Part shown: piece after piece, positions 50,701 through 61,865 of the stretch
Position numbering within the stretch: the first letter of the stretch is position 1
Layout of the letters: each line of letters begins with the position of its first letter
NCBI GenBank assembly: GCA_023055355.1
Contig: JALJCS010000002.1
Span: 77,333,001 to 77,397,000 of the forward strand
Direction: 5' to 3'
Source: Agelaius tricolor
Taxonomy: Eukaryota; Chordata; Aves; Passeriformes; Icteridae
DNA length: 64,000 bases
Notes under the pieces: generated by a model
What the model saw: only the letters and a program-made list of their open reading frames with translations
The model's database searches: none
Told to the model about the DNA's origin: nothing
Translations under genes and position numbers: made by a program

Positions 50701-51556
50701 ACACCAGGGGCTGCAGAGCTAAAGCTGTAACTGGTTTTACATACCTCTCAGCAAGTCAGGACAGGGCCAGGGCAGGGCCAGGGCAGGATATGAACAAGAT
50801 TTTATGGATAGGTGCTTGTAGTTGAAAACCAGTGAAGTTCAACAATGAACAAAATGTGGTACAAAATGTACAAAATAGATATTATCTAATAAGAGGCCTG
50901 AAGAAATGCTGGATATGCACAGAACCATCTATTTTGAGCCACAAAGAAATAATATTGTAGCAAACAGTCTTTATATAGGTAAGAGTTCCATCAGCTGCAA
51001 AGTAATTAATTTGGACATAAACCCTGATTTTGAGTACTTCCAGTTTTACCTATTGCTTTGTAGATGCATTTGATTTTGAATTCAGTTTGGAGTAATCAAA
51101 GGTCTTATTATCAGATGTCCAGAAGCAACCTTCATGGTACAAAATGGAAGTGTAATTTGTGGGCTGGACTTGGATTCTTAAAATAGCTCAAGAGACTTCA
51201 CATAAGCATAATAGTCAAAGGTTATCCTAGGAACAAGCACCAAATGTCTGGGACAAGTATCTCAGGTCTGAAAATTACCCCAATTTCACATTAAGTTCAT
51301 GCTGAATTTAATGTGAATTAATCGTAACATTGTGGAAAATGCAAATAAAAGAAATTTCATATTCAGGAGGTTTTTTTATTTCATTTGGTTTGCTGCCTAA
51401 TTTTGGTTTTTGTTTTGTTTGGGGTTTTTTCCAATAATGGCTTGTTTCAAAGCTTACATAAGCACTTTTATTGTCATAGCTTGTGTGTTAAAAAATTAAA
51501 CTATGGAAAATCCATTCAAATGTTAGTCTAGTTACTTTAAAGCCAGCTGCATAGGT
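47706..51556. other. AT-rich non-coding stretch
   Basis: No gene or transposon recognised. It contains a small CAGGG-based tandem repeat (50762-50787) and a 10-bp-arm inverted repeat (51285-51294 with 51308-51317). Confidence 0.6.
50762..50787. repeat. 11-base tandem repeat (CAGGGCCAGGG)
   Basis: Two full units and a partial third. Confidence 0.92.
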
Positions 51557-51950
51557 GAAGCAAAGAGCGGGAAAAAAATGAAACAAAGGAAATCACTCAC
51601 TGTCTCCAACAGACAGAGGGATGCCCAGCAATTCTCCTAACCTTGGAAGCCAACCCATAATGCCACCCATCACTTTCTGTTTTATTTTTGACCATGAAAA
51701 CCCATGGAATGGAATTTCCCTTTGGCCAGTTTGTGTCAACTGTCCCAGCAGTCACCCCTCTGCAGTGTACTGCTCACTCCCAGTCTACCCACTGGGGTGG
51801 GAAAGAGAGAAAGCTTTGATGGTGTGTGAACACTGTTCTATGATAACCAAAACATTGGAGATTTTAGGAGTTCTTTAGGCACAAATGAAAAACAATACTG
51901 TATGGGCTAGGATGAAGAATACTAACACCATCCCAGCCATCCTCAGGACA
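51557..51950 (-). mobile_element. ERV-type LTR remnant, copy 3 of 3
   Basis: It shares the same blocks and orientation as the copies at 2972 and 26389: GGAAATCACTCACTGTCTCC, GGGATGCCCAGCAATTCTCC, CATGGAATGGAATTTCCC, TTTGGCCAGTTTGTGTCAAC, then AACCAAAACATTGG and, near the end, a GGATGAAGAATACTAACACC block. The segment that would contain the LTR's 3' end is missing. No internal retroviral genes adjoin it. Confidence 0.78.
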
Positions 51951-52195
51951 AAGATACAGTTTCACATTATGTTCACATCATTGAATGTATCTGACTATAT
52001 GAGAGGACCATAACTTAGCATATTCCCTTCTTTAGCTTTCTCAGGCCTAACAACATTTATTCCCAACCTCTTGTTCATATCAGATCTTCAGTCTGTACAA
52101 ACTTGTTCAGAGTGTGTCTCTGTGTGAGTGTGAGTGTGCATGCGTATGAGTGTGTAAATAAATACATATTTGGGTTCTTTTCTTTTTGATTGATT

Positions 52196-52249
52196 AGGTG
52201 GCCTGCCTAAGGCAGGCCTTTTTTTCCTTAGAGGAAAAAAAGATCACCT
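52196..52249. repeat. three-arm foldback structure
   Basis: Outer arms AGGTG (52196-52200) and CACCT (52245-52249) enclose two adjacent hairpins. The first is GGCCTGCC/GGCAGGCC (52200-52207 with 52211-52218, three-base loop). The second is CTTTTTTTCCT/AGGAAAAAAAG (52218-52228 with 52232-52242, three-base loop). One base is shared at each junction, so not every pair can form at once. It is not flanked by transposon features. Confidence 0.85.
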
Positions 52250-52408
52250 CTTTCATCAACAATTAGCAGTTTTATTGGATGAAGTAAAATGTGAAGCCAC
52301 ACCTTTTGATTTGGCTATCAAAGAGGTGGGATCTGGTTAAGAGGACTGAGGGGAGTAAGGGAATAAGCTGAAGAAAAATTCTCAAATAACCAGAACTAGA
52401 AGGCAGGT

Positions 52409-52465
52409 AAAAAAACAAAAAACAAAAAAAAAAAAACAACCAAAAAAACAAACAAACAAACAAAC

Positions 52466-52497
<32 letters not shown>

Positions 52498-52515
52498 CCA
52501 CAAACAAAAAAAAAA
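52409..52515. repeat. A-rich (CAAA)n/(CAAAA)n tract
   Basis: More than 100 bases of A with regularly spaced C. It could be a degenerated poly(A) tail, but no retrogene body or LINE 3' end is recognisable beside it. Minus-strand frames across it are low-complexity Phe/Cys/Val artefacts. Confidence 0.92.
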
Positions 52516-55500
52516 CCTGAATTATCAAAATTATTTTATTCACAGGAAATTGTTGACAAGGCTGTAATTTGCAGGCTCCAAGGAACCTGCTGTGTGTGGT
52601 ACACAGAACAGTCTCCAACTGAAAAGATACTAAGCCTCTTTCCTTTACCATTGTATTTAACAAAAGAATGTCTTGGCTAATTCAAGTGTTTTATAAGAAA
52701 CTCAGAAAATTATTATTACTGCTTTTAATAATGTATTAAAATTGTTCTCAAGGTATCTAATGTTCGGAAAAAAACAATGCAACCTGATGGGTTTTTTTCT
52801 TCTATAGGGAAAAAATTGTTTGTAGGTCATAGCAGAGGAAATAGAAGGAGTAGAAAAAAAAAAAAAAGAAGATTGCCCTGTGGAAATAATTAAGTGCTGC
52901 ATGCTGGTCTACAGAAAAAATGAGTGGGTGAGATGGTTATTCTGAGAAAAAAGAGAACAACACAATGAGATAAGTGCTGGCTTTCACTGCAGTCCCAGGC
53001 TTCTTGTGGAACAATTTAACTTCTTCTTCTTCTAGTAGTTTAAGCAGTGGTGTGATGTACTTTCTGTTGGCATTTGCCTTTCCACACTGCTGGACTCTGT
53101 TTGTGTCTCTGTTTCACCAAACCAGGTGTAATTTCTCTGTAAAACAGTACCTCTTACATTATCCTGTTTTGTAAGAAATGTCAAAAAATGAAATAATTAT
53201 GCAAAATTAAATATTTAACTTTGTTTAAACACAGAGCAAAATCTGTGCTGTGTTACACTCATTTTACTTTGATAAGCTCCAGTAGGTTATATGGAAACTT
53301 GGCCCCTTTTCCTCTACTGACACTGAAGTATATTGGAACAAAGCCTATCACAAATGGTGTAGATACTGTGCTTTAAAATTTGCACACCTGGGGGAGAAGC
53401 AGACCTCAGAATTATTGATTTCATTAAGGATGTATACTGCAAGGAGCTTCTGAATTTAAAAAAAAATTCATGTAAATTTCATTTATTCTAAAATTATTAC
53501 TGTTTCAAATCTTGTACATTGTACATTCAAATCTTGTACATCTCTAAATGATTCCACTCTGAATGATTCCATTGAATCTCACTTGATTCCTCTTCAGAAG
53601 AAATTTAGAACAAGCTGTTTCAATTTGCCATATGGACTTGGACTCATAGCAGAGGGTCTTATGGGTTTCCTTTTTTTCAGAAATGAATGCCTGAGAAATC
53701 CAATTTAGCTTTTCTGACCAATTCTGTCCCATTTGACAGCCATAATATGATTTACTGACTTTAACTGAAACTGCTGTCATTTAGGTTAGCACTGAGATAA
53801 AGAAAAGCTTTTTTTTTCCCCAATTTTTCCAGTATCCTCAGTTTTGTTGCATAAAGGAATTCCTTTGGGTTGAGGACTGACTACATCTCAGCATGCCCAG
53901 GTGAGAGAGCCTTCAGACTTCACCATTTTCCACTGAATGTACCAGTAGGCATCCAGGAGCTTTTAGTATCTCACAGTGAGGTTTTTAAACAGATGATGAT
54001 CTTCTAGTGCAGGAAACTCTCCCCCATGCCAGTTTCAGACCTTCCAAATGGAGAACACCTTTATGTAAATGCCAGGTTTTTTCCACCAGTTTTCATCTCA
54101 CCACAAAATGTGGTGTTTGACAGAAGCAAGAATGAATTCTGTTAAGCAAGTTGAAATTCACTGTTGTAGCTACTTGAATGCAATCAAATCAGTCACTACA
54201 TTTTATGTTAGGCACTGCAAGCTAATTCTTTCCAGAACTAGAACTTGCACATTTGGGTCTTGTAACCTTTAGACATTTGGGATTTGTTTTTCAGTTTGGT
54301 TGGGGTTTTTTTGGAAGGAGAGTGGGGATGTTAACCTGTTTATTTTTTTATCCATTCTCATCCCTAGGGCATGCTTTCTCCCTTCATTTTTTATTATTAA
54401 TTCAAATTTTCTTCTACAATGCCTTCGATCCCTGTCATGCACAGGGAAGGCTTTGGAGGACTGATTGATAGTGGAAAGGTGAGAACTAATAAATGTTAGT
54501 TTTGAGGTAGTTTTCTTGCTCCTGTGGTTTTTACTGGTTTGGTTACAACTTTCATAAATAAAACTAAAGTTTGAAGATGTTTCTGGGGAAAGGAAAAAGC
54601 ATTCTGATGGTGTAAACAATAATGAGATTTGAGTTTTACATTCAAGAGGGATATGACAGTAAGACACTACTGCCCTTATGTCTGTAGGACTGTAATATTG
54701 CAGCCACACTTTATAGTTTAATAAAAATACCTAGGAAAATCTCAGCAACTGACCTAATAACTGCAGAAACAAAATGATGCTTCTTTTCTTCTATTATCAA
54801 AGCTACCTAAGCCACACCCACATAGTGATTTTTAATCACAGTGATAATATTCTCAGTATTGACCACTGTGCATTGTCCTGACTGATGGGTTACTCATTGC
54901 TATAATTAACATTATCACTGGTAAATAAACTGATAGCATATTAGAATTTTTTTTCCTCTAGAAACAAAGAATATATTGATAATACTTAGCCTCAGATAAA
55001 AATTTACTCAAAATAGCTAAACATCAATATTTACAAAACTTTATAATATTTATTTTAAGATATTCCACAGTAATGGTAAGATGCTATTAAACAATGCTCT
55101 AATAACATTTTGTAGTATCTCAATACTCTGCCATTGTCTTTGTCTTTCTCTTTTCAGGATTTCCTGCTTGAACTCTTGTTGAATGTAAATGTTTCTGATT
55201 ATTCAATCTTTTCTTCAACCATTTACTTTTTCACACTGACATCTTAGTTACTACATTATTTCATAATCCCTTCAAGTCTATGTGATTTAATTTATCTACT
55301 CCTGCGCAAAATATATAACCAGAAACCATGGGCAACAAATCTTTATTGGATAAAGAAACCATATTAAATAACTAGTTTTGCGGAATAGCTCAATTGTTTA
55401 CCAGGAGAGGCCACAACCAAAATCAGAAACACTTTCCTCTAAGCATGTCATTTTTATATCTTTGTTCTAAATCTTTTTGTAACTGCTAGTAATAGTAAAG

Positions 55501-55654
55501 AATCACTTTAAAATGCCTCAGCTATGCTTCTAAAACCAGTTGAGAGCATACAGCATTTAAAAGTCCCAGTATACATATTAAATGAACTCATTAATTTAGT
55601 ATTAGCTCAAAAATTTATCTTGGTAACTCTCTTCCTATTTTGGATTTCTAATGA
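52516..55654. other. non-coding, unassigned
   Basis: No gene or transposon recognised. It contains a 16-base direct repeat at 53504-53541. Confidence 0.6.
53504..53541. repeat. 16-base direct repeat, period 22
   Basis: TTCAAATCTTGTACAT at 53504-53519 and again at 53526-53541, followed by two AATGATTCCA copies nearby. This is a local duplication cluster. Confidence 0.95.
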
Positions 55655-56072
55655 TGTAGAGAGCTTTTTGGATAATTGGTTAGCTGAGAAAGGACATTTC
55701 GATGTGATACCGATGGATAAGGATAGGGGAAACAAGCTGGGGACTGAGCAACCAGTGTCCAATCACTGACAAAGGTCACAGTGACCTTCTCTGAAACGGG
55801 AAGACGGGGGAGAAAATCGCTTGCCAGAAAATGTAGATATCTTAGGTAGAGAAGCTAGAAGAATGCAAACATAGAAGCAAAATAATTGTTAGAAGATAGA
55901 AGTAGGTGTGGTTGATCCAAGTGTGCTTTAACCAATAATGAGCTCAGTTTTTGCAATATGTATAAGCTTCATTAACACCAATATAAATATGTGTGAGTTT
56001 TCAGTAAACTTCGGGATTTGCTATTCACGCATATAGTGTGTCGCATTTCTCCCGCCGTTCACGACATAATGA
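55649..56072 (+). mobile_element. solo LTR A, 412 bp, with 6-bp target-site duplication
   Basis: The LTR runs from TGTAGAGAGC at 55655 to TTCACGACA ending at 56066, with canonical TG...CA termini. It is bracketed by TAATGA at 55649-55654 and at 56067-56072, an exact 6-bp duplication as expected of alpha/beta-retrovirus-like (ERVK-type) integrases. Inside are a TATA-like ATATAAATAT (55981-55990) and a polyadenylation-like AGTAAA (56003-56008), so the orientation is plus. CpGs are well kept (for example CCCGCCG), pointing to a young insertion. The sequence after it lacks a primer binding site and viral genes, so an LTR-LTR recombination removed the provirus. Confidence 0.88.
55981..56008 (+). 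promoter_or_regulatory. LTR A promoter/polyadenylation core
   Basis: A TATA-like ATATAAATAT at 55981-55990 with AGTAAA 13 bases later, in the order expected for the U3/R region. A CCAAT-type ACCAATAAT lies upstream near 55931. Confidence 0.5.
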
Positions 56073-57632
56073 TGTAATTATTTCAGGCTTTGGGTAAATT
56101 TTATTATAAAAAGAATGAAATCTATGTCCAAAATCTCATTAAAAAGTTGAAAAAATCAGTCAGATATCACAGTCAGAGAATCAAAAAGGGAGATTCCATT
56201 GGGACCATTACAGGACCTAAATCTCCAATCCAAGTAATCCTTGCTTCTTACATGGGAGGACAAGAACAGTCAGGACAGTAATGTGGTGAACCTGACCCCA
56301 TAAAGTTCACAGAGCTGAAAGATGCAGAAAAAATGTGAGTGGGAAATAAAAGAATTAGAAGAAGGGTTTCAGCAAATGTGTTCTAGGAATTGCTCTCTTA
56401 GCTCCACTGCAGGGAAAATTAGAGCTTGTGTTCAAAAATTTTGTTTTGTGGGCTTAGCAATGACAATAGGGGAGTCAAAGTAGAAATCAATCAAGACTAT
56501 GAAAGCTTCAGGCTTTGGGCCCAACCTGCTGTCCCCTTTCTCTTGCTCTAATGTAGCTTCCTGCAGTGTGTCTAGTGTGGAAGTAATTTCTGATGGTAAT
56601 TCTGCTGAGCTTTTACCCTTGAGAATAATGGTCACACAGTTCAGAAAAGACAGCAGAATCTTGGCACTCAGCTCAATAATTGTGTCCTGTCTGACTCACC
56701 AGAGGTCTGATAAGAAGGCACTGAACACAGTGTCTTCGTGCCAGGCTATAAATATGTTTTAGAATAATTTAAAACCATACAGAAACCACCACTACGTTTT
56801 ACAAAGATGGATAGCAGAGCAGCCCTTATTATAACATTATTTTCTCCTTGTCATATGGAGTCTAAGAAAGAATATTCTTATACTTGCCTCACAAAAGCAT
56901 TAAAACGCTAAACTCTTGAAGTGGGTTAAATTACTTTCTCCACATATGTTGCTACCTGAACAAAAATGCCTATGATTATTGACTACTACTTTTCTTCTGA
57001 TTAAAAAAAAAAAAAAAAGAATTATGAAAGAAAAGCCCAGAAAAGGAATATTAATTTCAAGTTAAAAAGTAGTTTCAGGTAGAGGTGTTGTAAGGCATAA
57101 AAGTGGAAGAATTTTTGGATCCATTGAGTACCTGTCATGTTAAGCACCAAAATTCTAAAGGTGATTGCCAAATGAAATTAAATTGTTATGAGCAGTTGCT
57201 TTTAACAATTACTGCAGAAAACAAACAAACAAAAAAAAAAACCCACAAAAAACCCCCTTAAAAATTTGAAGTGTGAGCATCTAAGAAGAATATAAATTGT
57301 GTTAATCCTTGAAAAGATGAAACGGAGGAGGAATATCATTTAGATAGACTATATCCAACACAGGATATTTTAAAAAGTAAAGACAATGATATATAAATGT
57401 TTAAATGAAAAACAAAAATAAATTTCTACATGTAAATGGCATAGAAGTACTAAGAATGCCATCAACAATGTTTCAGAGAAAGTCACATTACCTAGAAAAC
57501 AATAACAAAGATCTATTGTATTCTTGCTAATGAACAAAATGTTCACATTAACCACTAGAAAACAGTATTAGAACTGTTTTTAGCTTATGGTGATTTTCAC
57601 ACACTGTGTAATTTTTGTTTGTTTTTTTGTTT

Positions 57633-57645
57633 GGGGGGGGGGGGG
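57633..57645. repeat. G13 homopolymer
   Basis: Thirteen consecutive G after a T-rich run. Length may vary between individuals or be misread. Confidence 0.9.
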
Positions 57646-57760
57646 AAGTGAACTCCTGTGTCCATTGCCTGAATCCTTTTATTCCTTATGTCCTTAACCT
57701 GTTGCCATATAGCAACTCCCAGTCATTTCCATTACCTCGTTGTCAACATCTAAAGTCCTT

Positions 57761-57797
57761 TCTCCTTGAGGTGTCTTTGCCAGACACCTCAAGGAGA
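57761..57797. repeat. perfect inverted repeat, 16-bp arms, 5-base loop
   Basis: TCTCCTTGAGGTGTCT (57761-57776) is the exact reverse complement of 57782-57797, with the loop TTGCC. Confidence 0.97.
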
Positions 57798-57799
57798 CG

Positions 57800-57840
57800 T
57801 GTCATAATATTTATTGGCTTGGGCTGTCATAATATTTATT
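57800..57840. repeat. 16-base direct repeat
   Basis: TGTCATAATATTTATT at 57800-57815 and at 57825-57840, three bases after the hairpin at 57761-57797. The adjacency suggests one complex local mutation event. Confidence 0.97.
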
Positions 57841-58019
57841 AATAAGCCACTGCTATCTCATTCTTTCCTCTAAAAGACAAGGAATGTGTCAAGGCCTTTA
57901 AAGAAGGTTCTAGGTTTCACCATGGTAAGTTTAAATGAAACAGGAAAGATTACCTCTAACTAATACACAATGACACCTACTTATTTTTTCTTAAAAATAC
58001 ATCTTTTTTTTTTTTTAAT

Positions 58020-58290
58020 AGTTTAGTCAAATAACAGGCAGAAACCTATTTGTAGAGGTTCAGAGCCACAAAATAAAGAAAAATGGCTTGGAATTTAAAA
58101 TTTAGATTAGCTACCAGGAAGAGGTATTTTTACAGTGAACACAGCTGAATAATAGAATAAATTACCCAGAGAGGTGCTGCAGTCTGATGACTTCACTGAG
58201 CAGGTGAGATTAAGCATACTCGTAGGAATAGAGAACAGGAAAACTGTGTAAATGATTTCCTGGATGAAATGTACAGATTGTTTTCAACCC
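58020..58290 (+). mobile_element. probable very old CR1 fragment
   Basis: The order of motifs fits a degraded sense-strand CR1: TTAGCTACCAGGAAGAGGTA, then TTTACAGTGAACACAGCTGA, then ATTACCCAGAGAGGTGCTGC. Divergence is high and there is no clear 3' tail, so limits are approximate. Confidence 0.45.
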
Positions 58291-59845
58291 AAACATTTGA
58301 GTCTGTGGTGGAGTTAAACTCACTGAAGATAATGAAAGCTTTTAAGAAAATTTAAAAAGAAGTGAGATAAAGCTTATATTTTCTTCATGGATTTTTCATC
58401 TTTTACTACTTTTGCACCCCTTACTAGAAAAATTATTTTTTTAAAATTAGAATTGCATGAAAGAAAAATAAAAATGCATTGACTTAACAGAAATTACATA
58501 AAGATTTCCGTACTCTAAATACTATAAAACATTACCACTAACCACTTTTCAAGATATTTTGCCAAGTCAATCTGTTGCTCAGAATACACTACTAAGCTGA
58601 AACAAGATGCAAAATTTTTAGATTTTAAACTCTGTGTCAGAAAATCACTTTATTTCCTTGGTTTCTAATATTTAGTCTGACAGTTGCAAAGTCTTACAGG
58701 GAACTCCAACCAACTATATCAGTATATTATCTCTTCAAAAGTACTAAAATGATCTGCTGTAAAGGAAAAGTTATCCACTAGCTCACAGTCTCCATCTAAA
58801 ATGATTGTTCCTATTTCAGTAGTCATTGGCAGTTAATGGCACTTCTATTAGTTGTTTATTCACATTTTAATGGATAACAAAACAAATCCCAATTTTATTA
58901 AATTCCCTCAAACCTTTCTACTGCACTGCATTTTTCTGTCCATTAACTTAGATTAATCAATAATTGAAGACAGTAAATTCATGCCTTCCTGTGTACTTAT
59001 GCATCACAGAATACAATCTGGTTCTTACCCTTATGTGCTCTTACTTGATACTGCATTAACATCAGGAGGGTGATCAAAAAAATTTAGTACATTATTTTCA
59101 GGTTGGAAGATTTGTTTCTATCCCTGTCACTTAACTGAAAACTGCAAATATTCTTCTGAGGTCAGAGTCAGGCAGGTTCTTTTTAGATATATCCAGGCTT
59201 TAAAAGTAAGATGGTCTACATTTTCCTAGAAAACTTCTCAGCTCAACACATGTCTTTCCAGGAAATATCTGAACTGCTAGAAAACTTGTTCTATTTTTCT
59301 TAGCCTAATTGTGTCAGTTTGGAGTCCAAAATAAACATAACCCAGTCATAAACTGTCTTATGATGTCCATTCACACAGCACTCCTGATAACCAACTTGAA
59401 AATCTCTAGAGTAAAATGCAGAAAAAAATTCAAATCATTTTACAGATCCATAGCCAGAAAGATCCCTGTTGGCTCCACATCTGAAAAATATCAAACAAGC
59501 ATGCTTTTTCTTCCAAAGTTAATGTTAATAAATGCATGCAGAAAATGAGCCAAGTTTTAACATTTTTTTTTTTCAAAAGGAGAACAGTATACAAAGAATT
59601 CCCTGTTTCTGGTGAATCCCTTCACCTCTACAGAGAGAGATCTAGAGTCATAACACTGGAATACAAATTGATAATTCCTTGAATTTCAGAGGAAGACTGA
59701 ATTTCAAGAGACATGAGAAAGAAGGGGAGGCTGCTGCCAGCACTTTAACTTCTTTATATGAAATCTGGAAACACTGTGTTGATCACTGGGTCATTCAGTT
59801 ATACAACTGCTAATAGCTGACATTTTTCTTTTCCATTTATGTAAT
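58291..59845. other. AT-rich non-coding stretch
   Basis: No gene or transposon recognised. Confidence 0.6.
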
Positions 59846-60517
59846 ATCAGTTGTTGTAGTGTGTTTTGTTATTAGGTTGGTTTGTTCCATTCCCCTCCTG
59901 TCTGAAAATGGTTCTGCCCCAGTTCTCCCTTCCCGCCTTTGGAGCTGTCTGTCTTCCTGGCTCCACCCTAGCCAACAATGTATCCCCTAAACTCCGCCCT
60001 GGTTTCCCTGGAAACCCTTGTATTTTTTTCTTCTGATCCCTCCCCAGTGCCCCGCCAATCACTCTCACTGCCCACCCTTACTGCTAGAATGTTCCAGCAG
60101 GGGAGTTCAATGGTTGGCTGAGGAACCGGGGCCCCTCCCAGGAATGTTTTCTGTTGGTGTTGTCCACGTGTCAATCCCTTGGACCCCACTCCCCACTGCA
60201 CCCCCATTGGCCCAATGCCCGGCACCTCCCTACCCCTAAAAACCTGTTGTCAGCCACCCCGCCCCATCTTCTCCTGTAGCTCCCTCCGGGGTTGATTAAA
60301 GCCTGGATTAAGCCACAGTTGGAGTCCGCCGTCTTCTTTCCGCTGGCTGCAGCCTTTACTAGACTCTGTCCTGCACAAGGTGTGCCTACAGCCGCAAGCT
60401 GGGCACTGCCTTAGGCGCTATCCTGAAGCCAGCTCTCGGGAGAAGTGCCCCTTTGTGCTGCTAGCAGTGCTGGAGCTAGCCGGACGCTGACAATAGAGTC
60501 ACACTGCTGCAATCAGT
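59846..60517 (+). mobile_element. solo LTR B, 660 bp, with 6-bp target-site duplication
   Basis: The LTR starts TGTTGTAGTGTGTTTTG at 59852 and ends CACACTGCTGCA at 60511. ATCAGT precedes it (59846-59851) and follows it (60512-60517), an exact 6-bp duplication. It is strikingly GC-rich and CpG-rich against AT-rich flanks, so it is young. An ATTAAA polyadenylation signal at 60295-60300 (followed by GCCTGGATTAAGCC) and a TACCCCTAAAAACC TATA-like site just upstream give plus orientation; a CATTGGCCCAATG CCAAT palindrome lies near 60205. No viral genes adjoin it. Open frames on both strands within it follow from its high GC content and are not genes. Confidence 0.88.
60205..60300 (+). promoter_or_regulatory. 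LTR B promoter/polyadenylation core
   Basis: A CCAAT-box palindrome (CATTGGCCCAATG), then a CTAAAAA TATA-like element at about 60236, then ATTAAA at 60295-60300. The order and spacing fit U3 to R of a retroviral LTR. Confidence 0.5.
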
Positions 60518-61173
60518 GAAAGGGTTTCTCTGCTCTCAAGAGTCTTGATAAAATATTTCTTCTGAAGAAATACATAAATAGGTAAGTACCATTATCAGCT
60601 AAATCTGGTATTCCAGTAAAATAGTTGTTGGACTCCAGAGGGGACAAATGCGAAAGGTTACCCTTGTTTTTTTTTCTCTTATCAGAATATACTGTACATT
60701 TTCAGAGTGTTGTCTCATGTCATCAAGATAGGGCAACATCAGCTGAACCTTTTCCTCTTTTTCAATTGAGCATTATCAGTCCAGTCCAGTTGATATCATA
60801 CACAACAAAAAGATAACAACAGCAATACTGAAATATGATTCTGCACTCCCAGGTGACTCTCAGTGGAACTAACCTCTTGGCACTTAGGTTTTTACCCTTG
60901 AGAAGCACTTCAGTAGAAAATAATTCTCTTTTAACCCCTTGCAATACCTGCAAGTGGAAAAAAAACAAGTTTAACAAAGAATCATGTAAAAGAGAAATAA
61001 CTGATATTCTAGTAAATACAACACAAATATAATTTAAAAAATAATCTTGTGTCACATAAAGAGATGTTGAGTGCATAAAGACAGTTCTGTCACAGTACAT
61101 TGGGAAAAAACAGGTACTCAAAGGACACCGTACTATGGCAAAGAAATGTTATTTTCTGTACTTAGCTAGGATT

Positions 61174-61277
61174 CTTCCTTCCTTCCTTCCTTCCTTCCTT
61201 CCGCCACTTCCTTCCTTCCTTCCGCCACTTCCTTCCTTCCACCACTTCCTTCCGCCACTTCCTTCCACCACTTCCTC
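61174..61277. repeat. (CCTT)n tract evolving into a CCRCCACTTCC minisatellite
   Basis: A CTTC tetranucleotide run followed by five CCRCCACTTCC units (three with G, two with A) separated by variable numbers of CCTT. The interruptions have themselves been duplicated, showing repeat growth above the tetranucleotide level. Confidence 0.95.
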
Positions 61278-61865
61278 AAAAGCCATTATTTTCTAGCTAT
61301 TTTTGTATTTAGTACCTCAGTTACAGTCTACTTTTTTGGTTGGATTTTTTTTTTGTTGCTGGTGTTCATGTTCTGTATTTTCTCTTGTATCTTTTGAGAG
61401 AATACAAACTTTAGGCCTTCATACCTCTGTTGGATTTTCTGTCTGTAACTGCAGCAGCTATGTAACAATTTATTCACAATCCATGGACCTTAGAGAAAGA
61501 CCCATAATTCCCCCATATGTAATAATCTTAAACGTGAATAATTCCTTAGGAAATTACATTGAAACTGATGCAGAAAATTATAGCTAAGCTTTGTTTCTCT
61601 TACTTTATTTCTATTTATAATTTCAAAAAAGCAGAATTTTTTTTTTTATAAAAGTCTATGTACTAAAGAAGTATGATATATATTGGATGTCATTGAAAAA
61701 ATACAAGTAGTGAGCCAGAAGAGGGAGATCTTTTTTGACATAGGAGAACTGAAGTATATGTTGCTGCTGAAGCAAAACAGGATTTACTTCAGACATTACT
61801 TTTACGATCAGTCAATTGGATTGAAATTCTCATAGATACATAGGAACATTTGTTCTTATTCTATG

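Larger units (their letters stand above)
56067..58019. other. non-coding with foldback and homopolymer
   Basis: No gene is supported. Includes the G run at 57633-57645 and the hairpin/direct-repeat cluster at 57761-57840. Short frames immediately after LTR A are not retroviral. Confidence 0.6.

Noticed and set aside
52200..52228. Rho-independent bacterial terminator (GC hairpin plus T run)
   Set aside because: The context is vertebrate nuclear DNA with CR1 and LTR elements and no prokaryotic gene, so the resemblance is structural only.
52272..52663. Phe/Cys/Val-rich minus-strand membrane-like proteins
   Set aside because: They are translations of the CAAA-type A-rich tract.
54269..54709. 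Minus-strand open frame of 146 codons
   Set aside because: No domain or splice context; within chance expectation for the window.
56090..56281. Retroviral gag start directly after LTR A
   Set aside because: No primer binding site follows the LTR, the exact target duplication closes the element at 56066-56072, and the frame has no gag features.
59847..60239. Several overlapping open frames on both strands
   Set aside because: All lie in solo LTR B, whose high GC content makes stop codons rare; LTRs do not encode these proteins.
61174..61277. CRISPR-like array
   Set aside because: Repeats are CCTT-derived with no unique spacers and no cas genes; it is a simple-sequence minisatellite.
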